The notes under the pieces were generated by a model that made no database searches, was not told the origin of the DNA, and was given only the letters and a program-made list of their open reading frames with translations. Positions 7,267 through 15,624 of a stretch of DNA of 21,189 bases are shown in pieces. Both the position numbers and the translations under genes were made by a program. Origin of the DNA: Leptospira sp. (lineage in GTDB: Bacteria; Spirochaetota; Leptospiria; Leptospirales; Leptospiraceae); the NCBI GenBank assembly GCA_021413405.1, contig JAIOQL010000457.1, forward strand, positions 1 through 21,189, written 5' to 3'. The stretch's first letter is position 1. Each line of letters starts with the position of its first letter.

Positions 7267-8304
7267 TTAATTCTCATACAAATGTGCGACCAGGGACTCA
7301 TCTTCGGAAGACAGGGTTCTGTTTCGCCTTGCCATAATTTTTTTTGTATCGTTAATGAAGTGATCAAGTCTGTATCTTTCCTTCCCGTCAGACCATGTGA
7401 ATGCAGGAATATATCCGTTCACCCTTGGATTTGTAACATTGCATCCAATGTCTATGACTGAACCGGCATTTAACATTACTCCAATAGCAATTTTTGAAAA
7501 GTCACCGATTATAGAACCAAATTTTATAGTCTCTGTATTGATTTTATTATTCCGGACCTGAACTTTCACAATGCCATAATTATTTTTCAAATCACTTGTT
7601 GTTGCCAATGCTCCAAGGTTCACCCAGTTTCCAATGTAAGAATGACCTACAAATCCCTCATGGTGTTTATTTGAAAAATTTTCAAAAATTGTGTTTTCCA
7701 CTTCACCGCCAATCCGACACGCCTGTCCAATGATAGTACCACCCGTAATTCTTGCATTGTCAATTCGTGCGTCAGGCGCTATATACAACGGACCTTCCAG
7801 GAAAGAAAATGGAGTGACGACTACATCTTTATCTATGATAATCGGTCCTGAACTGACATCGAGAACAACTCCCGGATATATTTTTGCGTCGGGATGAATA
7901 TATAGATTTCTGTTCTTCCCGACAACCTTGAATCGCTCTGATTTGATTTTGATTTTACTCTGCCAGGCAATCGCATCTTTGAAGAGTTCAATGTCTTCAT
8001 CAATATTTTTCGCTGATTGACCGATCAGTTCCCATGGCAAATATCCACTCGGACGGATCTCCATATCAACGGCTTCGCCGTCATGAACCTGGCACCCTGG
8101 ATTTCTTTTAATGAATGCCGATAAAAAAAACCGGTTTTCATGCGAAATATATATTTTCGCACCCGGATGTTTTTTTTTCACTCTTTGAATTGTATTGAAA
8201 ATTCCAGTCCTTATTTCTGAAAAAGACCGGAAGCGGGTGGAGATGCTTAATCCCTCAGGAATATTTGTTTCATTAATAAGGATTCTTTCAATTTTTGTTT
8301 TCAT
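7267..8304 (-). CDS. Alternative GlmU-family protein (left-handed beta-helix acetyl/nucleotidyltransferase)
   Basis: A 345-residue protein matching the alternative bacterial GlmU family (TIGR03991 type), annotated as UDP-GlcNAc diphosphorylase/glucosamine-1-phosphate N-acetyltransferase. Residues 20-45 (RFRSFSEIRTGIFNTIQR) match the family's N-terminal region. Residues 135-295 are hexapeptide repeats of a left-handed beta-helix. The block at 211-232 (SNKHHEGF, SYIGNWVNLGA) is highly characteristic. There is no classical GlmU nucleotide-binding loop (LxxGxGTRM), and at 345 residues it is shorter than the roughly 390 usual for the family. The start overlaps the glmS stop by 4 nt (ATGA), indicating translational coupling. 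Directly after glmM and glmS, the obvious role is the last two steps to UDP-GlcNAc; whether both activities are present is not proven. Confidence 0.85.
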   Translation of the reverse strand: MKTKIERILINETNIPEGLSISTRFRSFSEIRTGIFNTIQRVKKKHPGAKIYISHENRFFLSAFIKRNPGCQVHDGEAVDMEIRPSGYLPWELIGQSAKNIDEDIELFKDAIAWQSKIKIKSERFKVVGKNRNLYIHPDAKIYPGVVLDVSSGPIIIDKDVVVTPFSFLEGPLYIAPDARIDNARITGGTIIGQACRIGGEVENTIFENFSNKHHEGFVGHSYIGNWVNLGALATTSDLKNNYGIVKVQVRNNKINTETIKFGSIIGDFSKIAIGVMLNAGSVIDIGCNVTNPRVNGYIPAFTWSDGKERYRLDHFINDTKKIMARRNRTLSSEDESLVAHLYEN

Positions 8305-10133
8305 TCTACCGTTACGGATTTTGCCAGATTTCTGGGCTTATCAGGATCATAATCTCTGGCAACAGCTACGTAATATGAAAGAAGTTGCAAAGGTATCACT
8401 GTCAAAAGCGGACTTAAAACCTCTGAGCATTTCGGTATTTCGAAACAATAGTCAGAAAGCGCTTTAACCTGCTCGTCGCCTTCATTAACGATTGAAATTA
8501 TTTTGCCATGACGTGCTTTTATCTCTTCAATGTTTGATACCATCTTTGGGTAAATTTCAGAATCAATTGCAATGCATACAACAGGAACTTCGCTGGTAAT
8601 CAGGGCAATTGGCCCGTGTTTAAGCTCACCCCCTGCATAACCAGACGCATGAATATATGATATTTCTTTTAATTTCAGCGCGCCTTCGAGTGCAACGGGA
8701 TGATTATATGTTCTTCCAAGAAAAACAAAATCTTTCGTATCTACGAAATCTTTGGACCATTTTTCAATTATGGATGCTTTATTTAATATAGCATCCATTT
8801 TTGAAGGAAGAAGTTTCACTTCATCAAGAAGGGCTTTCAATTCTTCTTCAGGAATCATCCATTTTAAAGAGGCTACATACAAAGAAAAAAGAAACAGGTG
8901 CATTAATTGGGCAGTGAATGCTTTCGTACTTGCGACTCCGATCTCAGGTCCGGCAAGCATATCAATGAATGCATCAGATTCCCGGGCAATTGTAGAATTT
9001 ACATTGTTCACAAGCGAAATGACTTTGAGAAACTTTGCTTTTGCTTCATAAATGCCGGCTAACGTATCTGCAGTCTCTCCTGATTGCGAGATTGCAATTA
9101 TCATAGTGTCGCCTTCCACAACGGGGTTGCGGTAAACAAACTCAGATGACATTTCTGAATCTGTCTGAATTTTAGGGAATTGCTCAAGGTAATGTTTACC
9201 TATCATTCCTGCATGAAGACTTGTTCCGGCAGCCTGGATTATCAGACGGGTCACCCTGGAGAGAATTTCCTTTGGAAGAGTGAATTCAGGAAAATTCAAT
9301 TCATAACCGCCATTCATCCGTTTCTCAATAATTTTTCTGAATATTGATGGCTGCTCAAAAATCTCTTTTATCATATAATGCGGATAGCCGGTCTTATCGA
9401 TTTCAGTCCATTTGAGTTCCTGTTTTTTAAATTCCGGAACGATCGGATTCCCCTGAAAATCAAAAATAGCTAATTCGTTTTTTGTAAAATAGCCCCATTC
9501 TTTATTTTTAGTGTAGCAGACCTCAGCAGAATTCCGGATTAAGGCTTCAATGGCAGAAGAAAGATAATATTCATTTTTTCCTTTTCCAATAAGGAGAGGT
9601 GCGCCGTCCTGGGCAAAGTAAACACGATCTGGTTCACGCTCAAATAAAACTGAAATTGCCCATTTCCCTTCGATCTTGCTGAAAATATTCAAGAATGCGT
9701 CTTTTATTGATTTTCCGGCTTTTAGTTCCTCTGCAAGAAGATGCGGAATAACTTCGGTATCGGTACTGCTGTGAAAAACATGACCTTTTGACTGGAGCTG
9801 AAATTTTAGCTTTTGATAATTTTCGATAATTCCATTGTGAACAACTGCTATCGACGTTTTAGAATCAGTATGAGGATGCGCATTGATCTGGGAAGGTTCC
9901 CCGTGTGTTGCCCAACGGGTGTGGCCTATTCCAATGTGTCCATCCACCGGTTTTTCTTTTAAAAGGTTTTCAAGAGCCTTGATCTTTCCCTTTTCTTTCC
10001 GTATTTCGATGTCACCTTTATCAAATACCGCGATTCCTGCCGAGTCATATCCCCTGTATTCAAGACAGATCAGGCCTACAAGAAGGACAGATTCCACATT
10101 TTTATTGCCTGCATAACCTACGATTCCACACAT
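8301..10133 (-). CDS. glmS: Glutamine-fructose-6-phosphate aminotransferase (isomerizing)
   Basis: A 610-residue full-length GlmS, which makes glucosamine-6-phosphate from fructose-6-phosphate and glutamine in the cytoplasm. The N-terminal class II glutaminase domain begins MCGIVGYAG, with Cys2 as nucleophile, followed by GHTRWATHG and HNGIIENY. Two SIS sugar-isomerase domains follow (about 290-430 and 460-600), with SQSGETADTL, ASTKAFTAQ and GELKHGPIAL. The C-terminus ends in the conserved DPDKPRNLAKSVTVE. It starts 2 bp after glmM, with the nearest AAGGA about 18 nt upstream, so it is probably coupled to glmM translation. No glmS ribozyme is possible in the 2-bp gap. Overlap with the next gene places it in the middle of the UDP-GlcNAc operon. 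Confidence 0.97.
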   Translation of the reverse strand: MCGIVGYAGNKNVESVLLVGLICLEYRGYDSAGIAVFDKGDIEIRKEKGKIKALENLLKEKPVDGHIGIGHTRWATHGEPSQINAHPHTDSKTSIAVVHNGIIENYQKLKFQLQSKGHVFHSSTDTEVIPHLLAEELKAGKSIKDAFLNIFSKIEGKWAISVLFEREPDRVYFAQDGAPLLIGKGKNEYYLSSAIEALIRNSAEVCYTKNKEWGYFTKNELAIFDFQGNPIVPEFKKQELKWTEIDKTGYPHYMIKEIFEQPSIFRKIIEKRMNGGYELNFPEFTLPKEILSRVTRLIIQAAGTSLHAGMIGKHYLEQFPKIQTDSEMSSEFVYRNPVVEGDTMIIAISQSGETADTLAGIYEAKAKFLKVISLVNNVNSTIARESDAFIDMLAGPEIGVASTKAFTAQLMHLFLFSLYVASLKWMIPEEELKALLDEVKLLPSKMDAILNKASIIEKWSKDFVDTKDFVFLGRTYNHPVALEGALKLKEISYIHASGYAGGELKHGPIALITSEVPVVCIAIDSEIYPKMVSNIEEIKARHGKIISIVNEGDEQVKALSDYCFEIPKCSEVLSPLLTVIPLQLLSYYVAVARDYDPDKPRNLAKSVTVE

Positions 10134-10135
10134 AA

Positions 10136-11518
10136 TTATTTATTTAATATTTCCTTGGTTTTTTCTACGATTCTATTCAGATCATTTTTTGTTCTGGCTT
10201 CGGCAATTACTCTGATGATCGGCTCAGTATTGGAAGAACGGACATGAATCCAGGAAGAGTCGAATTCAAGACGTAAGCCGTCAGTTTCGTCCAATTTTTT
10301 GGCATTGAAATTATCTTTTAGCTTCTGAAACAGTTCCGTTTTGCTTTTTCCCTCAGCCGGAAGCGTCATTTTTTCCATAAACACTTCAGGCATAAGGTCG
10401 AGTACACTATCCAGATCTCTTCTCTCACGTGCAAGTACATTCAATACATGCGCAATACCGGATAGGGAGTCACGCCCAAAGGAATTTATTTTTGGATCGA
10501 TAACACCACCGTTTCCTTCTCCACCAAAAACGGCCCCTTCGCGGATCATCTTTTCAACAACATTGGCTTCGCCGACTTTTGAACGCAGTAGTTTTAGCCC
10601 AAAGGGATGAATTATGTCTTCTGTCACGAAGCTTGAAGATAAATTGATGATTACTTTCCCGGATTTTCCTGATTTTTTGGTCAGTATTGACTGAATACTT
10701 AGGGGAAGAGTCAGTTCTTCAGAAATGGCTCCCCTTTTTTTAGAAATCAAAACAAGCCTGTCAGCGTCAGGGTCGAGTGCAAATCCAATGTCAGCACCGG
10801 AAGATTTCATTCTCTTTGCCGACCCCAGCAGTGCCTTTGGAGTTGGTTCGGGCGGGCGTGGAAATTTGCCGTCAGGGGCACAATTATGTCGTATCACCGT
10901 GCATCCAAGAGATTCGAGAAAAGCTGGAATAACAATGCTTCCACCCCCATTTACAGCATCTACGAAAACTTTGAACTTCCGCTTGCGTATTGTCGGAACA
11001 TCGACACGCTTTAGGACAGATTCAAAATGCAAGCGGATATATTTTTCATTGTCCTCAATAATTTTTGAATCAGGATTATAGATTGGTGCCGCAAACCGGT
11101 TATCTTTAATATTCTCGAGAAGCTGGTTCATCTCAGACTGATTAAAAAACAAACCGTTTTTTCCGATGAATTTGAATGCATTCCATTCAATCGGATTGTG
11201 AGAGGCACTGATCATCACTCCACCGCCGCTTTTCGTAGCATTAACGACAGCTTTCACAGTTGGAGTCGGAACAATACCGAGAGAAATTACATTTTTCCCA
11301 TGAGAGAGTAAAATTCCAGTGAGGATTGATTCAATAAACAAACCGCTTGGTCGGGAATCTTTTCCTATTACGACCTGTTTGTTGGATATGATGCTTGAGA
11401 ATGCCTGAGCAAATATCGGGATATTATTCAGATCTAGTCCATCCGGAATGGTTCCACGTATTCCTGAAACTGAGATCATAAGATTTTTACCGCGGTTTAT
11501 GGGTGAAAGATTACTCAT
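10136..11518 (-). CDS. glmM: Phosphoglucosamine mutase (phosphohexomutase superfamily)
   Basis: A 460-residue alpha-D-phosphohexomutase. It shows the catalytic phosphoserine motif SASHNP (Ser106), the metal-binding loop DPDADR (249-254), the sugar-binding loop GGEGNGGVI and the C-terminal phosphate-binding RSSNTEPIIR. SGIRGT near residue 18 is the usual N-terminal motif. The details resemble the archaeal/spirochaetal phosphohexomutase style more than E. coli GlmM. By sequence alone it could be a phosphomannomutase, but its position 2 bp upstream of glmS and next to an alternative glmU argues for glucosamine-6-phosphate to glucosamine-1-phosphate conversion. The ATG at 11518 has only a weak AAAGA site, at the foot of a hairpin. 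An internal in-frame ATG (residue 14) is an alternative start. Confidence 0.9.
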   Translation of the reverse strand: MSNLSPINRGKNLMISVSGIRGTIPDGLDLNNIPIFAQAFSSIISNKQVVIGKDSRPSGLFIESILTGILLSHGKNVISLGIVPTPTVKAVVNATKSGGGVMISASHNPIEWNAFKFIGKNGLFFNQSEMNQLLENIKDNRFAAPIYNPDSKIIEDNEKYIRLHFESVLKRVDVPTIRKRKFKVFVDAVNGGGSIVIPAFLESLGCTVIRHNCAPDGKFPRPPEPTPKALLGSAKRMKSSGADIGFALDPDADRLVLISKKRGAISEELTLPLSIQSILTKKSGKSGKVIINLSSSFVTEDIIHPFGLKLLRSKVGEANVVEKMIREGAVFGGEGNGGVIDPKINSFGRDSLSGIAHVLNVLARERRDLDSVLDLMPEVFMEKMTLPAEGKSKTELFQKLKDNFNAKKLDETDGLRLEFDSSWIHVRSSNTEPIIRVIAEARTKNDLNRIVEKTKEILNK

Positions 11519-11523
11519 GGATC

Positions 11524-11556
11524 TTTACAGGATTTCTTGTGAATCAAGACTGTAAA
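11524..11556 (-). promoter_or_regulatory. Hairpin leader immediately upstream of the glmM start
   Basis: In the minus-strand transcript TTTACAG pairs with CTGTAAA and, inside, TCTTG pairs with CAAGA around a 5-nt loop, with a 4-nt bulge. This is a 12-bp interrupted stem ending 5 nt before the ATG, so it would hold the weak AAAGA ribosome binding site in its foot. No T-run follows, so it is not a normal terminator. A role in controlling translation is inference. Confidence 0.5.
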
Positions 11557-11573
11557 TTGAAATAATCGACTAA

Positions 11574-11603
11574 ATTATATCAATATCCGGTAACTATTGA
11601 CAA
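11574..11603 (-). promoter_or_regulatory. Sigma-70-like promoter for the glmM operon
   Basis: On the minus strand TTGTCA (11603-11598), an 18-bp spacer, then a perfect TATAAT (11579-11574). The -35 box overlaps the last codons of the upstream lipoprotein gene. Predicted transcription starts near 11567, giving a leader of about 50 nt that contains the hairpin. Confidence 0.72.
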
Positions 11604-14600
11604 ATATTTGCGATTTGAATTCCATATTTTGCACTAAGATAGCATCGAACTAAATCACCTTCTGCAGTTGTCAGTACGCGATCATAATAAATAATCTCTG
11701 CAATATCGCCGTTAAAAAATTGAGCTCCGAGAGTATTAGAACCAATCCGAATCCCACTTGTTGCAATGGCAGTAGGTGGTGCAAATGTTGCACCCGTTGC
11801 TATTGTGGTTCCCTCTGCCGGACTGTTGTTCCAGGAAAACGGAGTGCCGAGAATGACTGAAGAATCATAAACTAGCGAAAAAAGTCTTTCCGTTCCAGCG
11901 CCAGTTCCGCTGAATCCGGTTGTACTCTGAGCTTTACATACCAAAGGAGCTTCGTTCAGAGTAAATCCCGAAGCGGCAGGGCAATCTGGAACAGCAGGCT
12001 TATCAAAGAAAAATTTCTTACCGCTTACAGTAGGACCGATAAACGTAGCAATTTGAAGGCCGGCAGCAGACTGTCTCCTTAAAACAATGAAATAAGTGAG
12101 GTCATTTCCTGTTAATCCAGAAAACGTTCCTGTTATATTCTGTAAAAACTGGGTGGCTCCATTAAATGTAACATACGGTTTTCCGGAAAAAATGTTTGGA
12201 ACCCCGTTTAAAGTCCATGTTGGAGCTGTTCCTGCTACAACCGAATTTCCATCAGCAGCCGAATTTCCTCCAGTTAAATTGTTAGGACTATTGTCTGCCC
12301 AGTTATTTACGGGAGATCCACTCAGAGAATCTGCCTGAAGGTGAAGTTGCATATTCGGTATCTGCAACGCATGTATGCCGCTTAACGCACGTATCTCGTT
12401 GAGACTCAGAAGCCTATTGTAAACCCTAACATCATCAATACTCCCTGGAAAAAATTCTACACCATCCATTCTGCGACCAATAAATAATGTCGCGGCTGTT
12501 GTATTCCAGGTTTTCGCTGAACTTGCAAGAAAGGATCCATTTAAATATAAGGATGCGGTCGCTCCGTCATACGTTCCACAAACATGAACCCATCTGTCAG
12601 TAATGTTAAAATGTGGATTGGCAACATCATCAGCAAATCCATAATGCAAAAGTGCGACGCTATTCTTTGCCAAACCATTTCCACTACTCGCCGCGGCTGA
12701 ACCAAAACTCACAATATTTCCAACAGCAGTATTCGCTGGTTTGATCCAGGCACATGTAGTTCGACTTGCATTTCCGGTTGGAAGGGTTGTACCAGGTGCA
12801 GAAATAAAATCTGTCGCCCCGTTAAATAAATATGCTGCATTTGCCTGTCCAAATCTGTCCGCAATAAGTGAAGCAGTAGTAACAGTCCCGTTCACCCCAT
12901 TACCACTCACATCATTTGCACTCCCCGTCATCGGGTAGTAGGCAACAAGACCAGATGGAACCTGGACTGCAATGCTTTGAATCGTACCGAATTCCAGAGG
13001 TTTTGACGCGTCATTGGTTACCGCTGTGATTGCTCCTGTTGTATTTATCAGTTGCCCATTCAGATATGTGGTCGCCGTATTTCCATTTTGCGCCACAGCA
13101 ATATGACTCCAGGTATTTAGCGGTATGTTTGCCATCTGGCTCGTTCCGGAGACTGCCGATTGCCAGCGTATGGTCATTCCACCCGCTTCCTGGAGGAATA
13201 ACTGCCATCCAATTCCTGCTGCACCTCTTTTGTCTACAAGGTCAACCCAAGCCCCTCCTGTTGGCAATTGAGCGGGATTTATCCAGATTGAAACTGTAAT
13301 GTTTGCAGGACTGAGTGCCGCGTTATCCGGAACGCTGATGTAATCGCTTGTTCCGTTGGTGCCGTTATATAATCCTCCACTGTCATTTGCGTTGCCGTCT
13401 AACGTATATTTTGCGATGATTGCAGATTCGAGTCGTCGAAGAGAATGGTTGGTCACATCGGAAACATATATATTCAGTCCGTCTGTCGCAAGATAACCCG
13501 GATTGTTAAACAGGGCATTTACTGTTGCATTGTCTGCGTAACCCGGCCCTGATCCGGCAATCGTTGTAACTGCAAAATTCGATAATTTTATCTGGCGGAT
13601 TGCTCCAGTCGCTTCAGATACAAACAGGTTTGTGTTATCGGAAGTGATTCCAAATGGCTGGTTGAATTGAGCTGTTAATCCTACCCCGTCTACTGTCGCT
13701 GCAACACCTGATCCAGCAATTGTTGTAACGGGATTCGTTCCGGTAAGATCAATCTTCCTGATTTTGCTACCACTTGTATCTGTAACATATAAAAATCCGT
13801 TTACGGCTACTATATTGTTCGGGTTATTAAATGTAGCAGATGTTCCTACTGCGTTATCAATGGAAGAAGATGCACCGGTTCCTGCAATTGTAGTAACTGC
13901 CGTTGTTTGCAGATTCATTTTACGAATTCTGCTGTTGGTGTAGTCAATAATATATAACGCATTATTAACTAATACCAGTGTTTGTGGTGAATTAAAGCTT
14001 GCTGTCAGGCCGGTTGCGCTATCGAGAAACCCGCCCGCATTTCCATCTCCAGCAATAGTTGTGACCTGCCCGGTTGATATCAGGATTTTTCTGATCCTGT
14101 TATTTCCAATATCGATCACATAGAGATTTGTTCCATCCGTAGTTAAACCATAAACACTATTGAATTGTGCAGCCGTTCCGATCCCATCTTTACATGCTGC
14201 CTGAAAGGTTCCGGGACAGGCGACACCTCCACCAGTATTCCCGCCTGCGATAGTTGTAACAGCCCCGGTAGCAATATCATATTTTCGGATTGTGTTATTA
14301 ATGTATTCAGCAATATACACAGATGTTCCATCGGTCGTTAAGCCTCTGGGATTATTGAATCTGGCAGCTCCCCCGACTCCATTCGTCAGACCCGGAGCAA
14401 CCCCGGGTCCGCCAACGTTAGTCGGGAATCCTCCTGCCTTCGTTGCTATATAAACTGAGGATTGCGAATACGTTGTCCCCAAATCTGAGATCGCGGCTAC
14501 CTGTACATTTCCGGAAACTGCAAATCCGGTTACACAATTAATATTCAGGATCACTGTAGATCCGGGCATGGTGCCGGTACTTAGGGAAATATCCTCAAAA

Positions 14601-15175
14601 TTGCAATATTTCCCGGTCGGTTGTGTTTGAATGGATACAGCATATGGATTTCCGGTATTAACTTTGAAAGATAAATTAGTGAGTCCGTTCGAAGTGATAC
14701 CAGTGCTATTGGCCGAATTGTTCAAAACAGTCAATGTCCCGGCCAGTCCGGTAACGTTTAACCCAACTGAATAATACCCCGGACCATACCCGCATGTTAC
14801 AGTAATATTAGAAATATTCGAAGTTTGAATTATACCCTTTCCATTTGATACGGAACAGGTTAATCCTGAAACGGAAGGAAGAACAGAACTTGTGACCTCA
14901 AATCCTGCTCCGGTTTTGATTTTTGTAGAAAATGTAAAATTACCGTCCGCAGAAATAGTCAAGGTTTCTGATCCGTTAACAAGTGAAACAGAACTGCCAA
15001 AAACAAGGCCTGATACGGCTCCACCAACTGTGAATGTCCTTTCCGCAGGGGTATTAAAAATTCGCAGAATGCTCAGAATTTCCAATGGATTCTGGTTTAA
15101 TGACGGAATACACCCTATAACTGAAAAAATAGGAATGATTGCCCAAATAGAAATTTTTAGGAGAGGTTTAGCCAC
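11594..15175 (-). CDS. Large lipoprotein: six-bladed NHL beta-propeller plus LamG-type domains
   Basis: A 1193-residue predicted surface lipoprotein. The signal peptide ends in the lipobox SVIGC (Cys22). Residues 45-225 are beta-rich with three pairs of Cys. Residues 265-582 hold six NHL-type repeats, five of them ending in VTTIAG and each with a (F)NNP...(N)xxIRK pattern, enough for a closed six-bladed propeller. Residues 585-735 are a LamG/concanavalin-like domain that seems shortened at both ends. Residues 742-930 are a full LamG domain ending SIDDVRVYNRLLSLNEI. Residues 940-1193 are a third jelly-roll-like region (GDIAEIIYYDRVLTTAE). NHL and LamG domains usually bind proteins or sugars, so adhesion is plausible but unproven. 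The start codon is GTG at 15175 with a weak AGGG site; an in-frame TAA lies upstream. The frame is intact throughout. Confidence 0.88.
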   Translation of the reverse strand: MAKPLLKISIWAIIPIFSVIGCIPSLNQNPLEILSILRIFNTPAERTFTVGGAVSGLVFGSSVSLVNGSETLTISADGNFTFSTKIKTGAGFEVTSSVLPSVSGLTCSVSNGKGIIQTSNISNITVTCGYGPGYYSVGLNVTGLAGTLTVLNNSANSTGITSNGLTNLSFKVNTGNPYAVSIQTQPTGKYCNFEDISLSTGTMPGSTVILNINCVTGFAVSGNVQVAAISDLGTTYSQSSVYIATKAGGFPTNVGGPGVAPGLTNGVGGAARFNNPRGLTTDGTSVYIAEYINNTIRKYDIATGAVTTIAGGNTGGGVACPGTFQAACKDGIGTAAQFNSVYGLTTDGTNLYVIDIGNNRIRKILISTGQVTTIAGDGNAGGFLDSATGLTASFNSPQTLVLVNNALYIIDYTNSRIRKMNLQTTAVTTIAGTGASSSIDNAVGTSATFNNPNNIVAVNGFLYVTDTSGSKIRKIDLTGTNPVTTIAGSGVAATVDGVGLTAQFNQPFGITSDNTNLFVSEATGAIRQIKLSNFAVTTIAGSGPGYADNATVNALFNNPGYLATDGLNIYVSDVTNHSLRRLESAIIAKYTLDGNANDSGGLYNGTNGTSDYISVPDNAALSPANITVSIWINPAQLPTGGAWVDLVDKRGAAGIGWQLFLQEAGGMTIRWQSAVSGTSQMANIPLNTWSHIAVAQNGNTATTYLNGQLINTTGAITAVTNDASKPLEFGTIQSIAVQVPSGLVAYYPMTGSANDVSGNGVNGTVTTASLIADRFGQANAAYLFNGATDFISAPGTTLPTGNASRTTCAWIKPANTAVGNIVSFGSAAASSGNGLAKNSVALLHYGFADDVANPHFNITDRWVHVCGTYDGATASLYLNGSFLASSAKTWNTTAATLFIGRRMDGVEFFPGSIDDVRVYNRLLSLNEIRALSGIHALQIPNMQLHLQADSLSGSPVNNWADNSPNNLTGGNSAADGNSVVAGTAPTWTLNGVPNIFSGKPYVTFNGATQFLQNITGTFSGLTGNDLTYFIVLRRQSAAGLQIATFIGPTVSGKKFFFDKPAVPDCPAASGFTLNEAPLVCKAQSTTGFSGTGAGTERLFSLVYDSSVILGTPFSWNNSPAEGTTIATGATFAPPTAIATSGIRIGSNTLGAQFFNGDIAEIIYYDRVLTTAEGDLVRCYLSAKYGIQIANICQ

Positions 15176-15624
15176 AGAATGCCCTGATTAATTACTACCT
15201 TACTCTTTCTAATAGCAAAATAAACCACTTTTTAGGTCAATGAACTGCTATAAATTGTTGGATTTGTTTTATATATTTATGTCTCTTGATTTAATTTCAC
15301 GAAATAAACCTTTTAAGCAGTTATTTTTAGCTAATAAACGTTAATAATTACTTATAGATTGAAGTTTTCCTTCAAATCGATGTGTTTTTGGTTATAAATG
15401 GCTAAAATACAACGATTTTTGAAACTTAACTTTGTCGGAACTCCAACAGAAGCCAAAATACCTGAAAAATTTTCACCGGATTCTCTTCTTGCAGATTTCC
15501 AAAAGCAATAAAATATTCCCGGAAAACTAAAAATCGCGACTCTTCAATGAGAAATTTGCTGTGAAAGATTAGCACAGAAAGGATGCTATGTCGAATGTTC
15601 TTTATTGCAAATCCCGAAAAGTAA
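15176..15624. other. Divergent intergenic region, AT-rich, no gene recognised
   Basis: About 450 bp between divergent genes. A promoter candidate for the minus-strand lipoprotein lies at 15212-15240. A small hairpin TTGAAG-N5-CTTCAA sits at 15359-15375. No credible promoter for the plus-strand DUF2339 gene stood out. A minus-strand frame of 82 codons (15426-15674) overlaps the DUF2339 start and shows no sign of being real. Confidence 0.5.
15212..15240 (-). promoter_or_regulatory. Possible promoter for the propeller lipoprotein gene
   Basis: On the minus strand TTGACC (15240-15235, 5 of 6 to consensus), a 17-bp spacer, then TGCTAT (3 of 6). It would give a leader of about 30 nt to the GTG start. 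The -10 box is poor. Confidence 0.35.

Noticed and set aside
10134..10135. glmS ribozyme in front of glmS
   Set aside because: Only 2 bp separate glmM and glmS, so there is no untranslated leader to hold one.
11524..11556. The glmM leader hairpin as terminator of the upstream lipoprotein gene
   Set aside because: No T-run follows it on the minus strand, and it lies downstream of a good promoter and next to the glmM start, so a leader element is the better reading.
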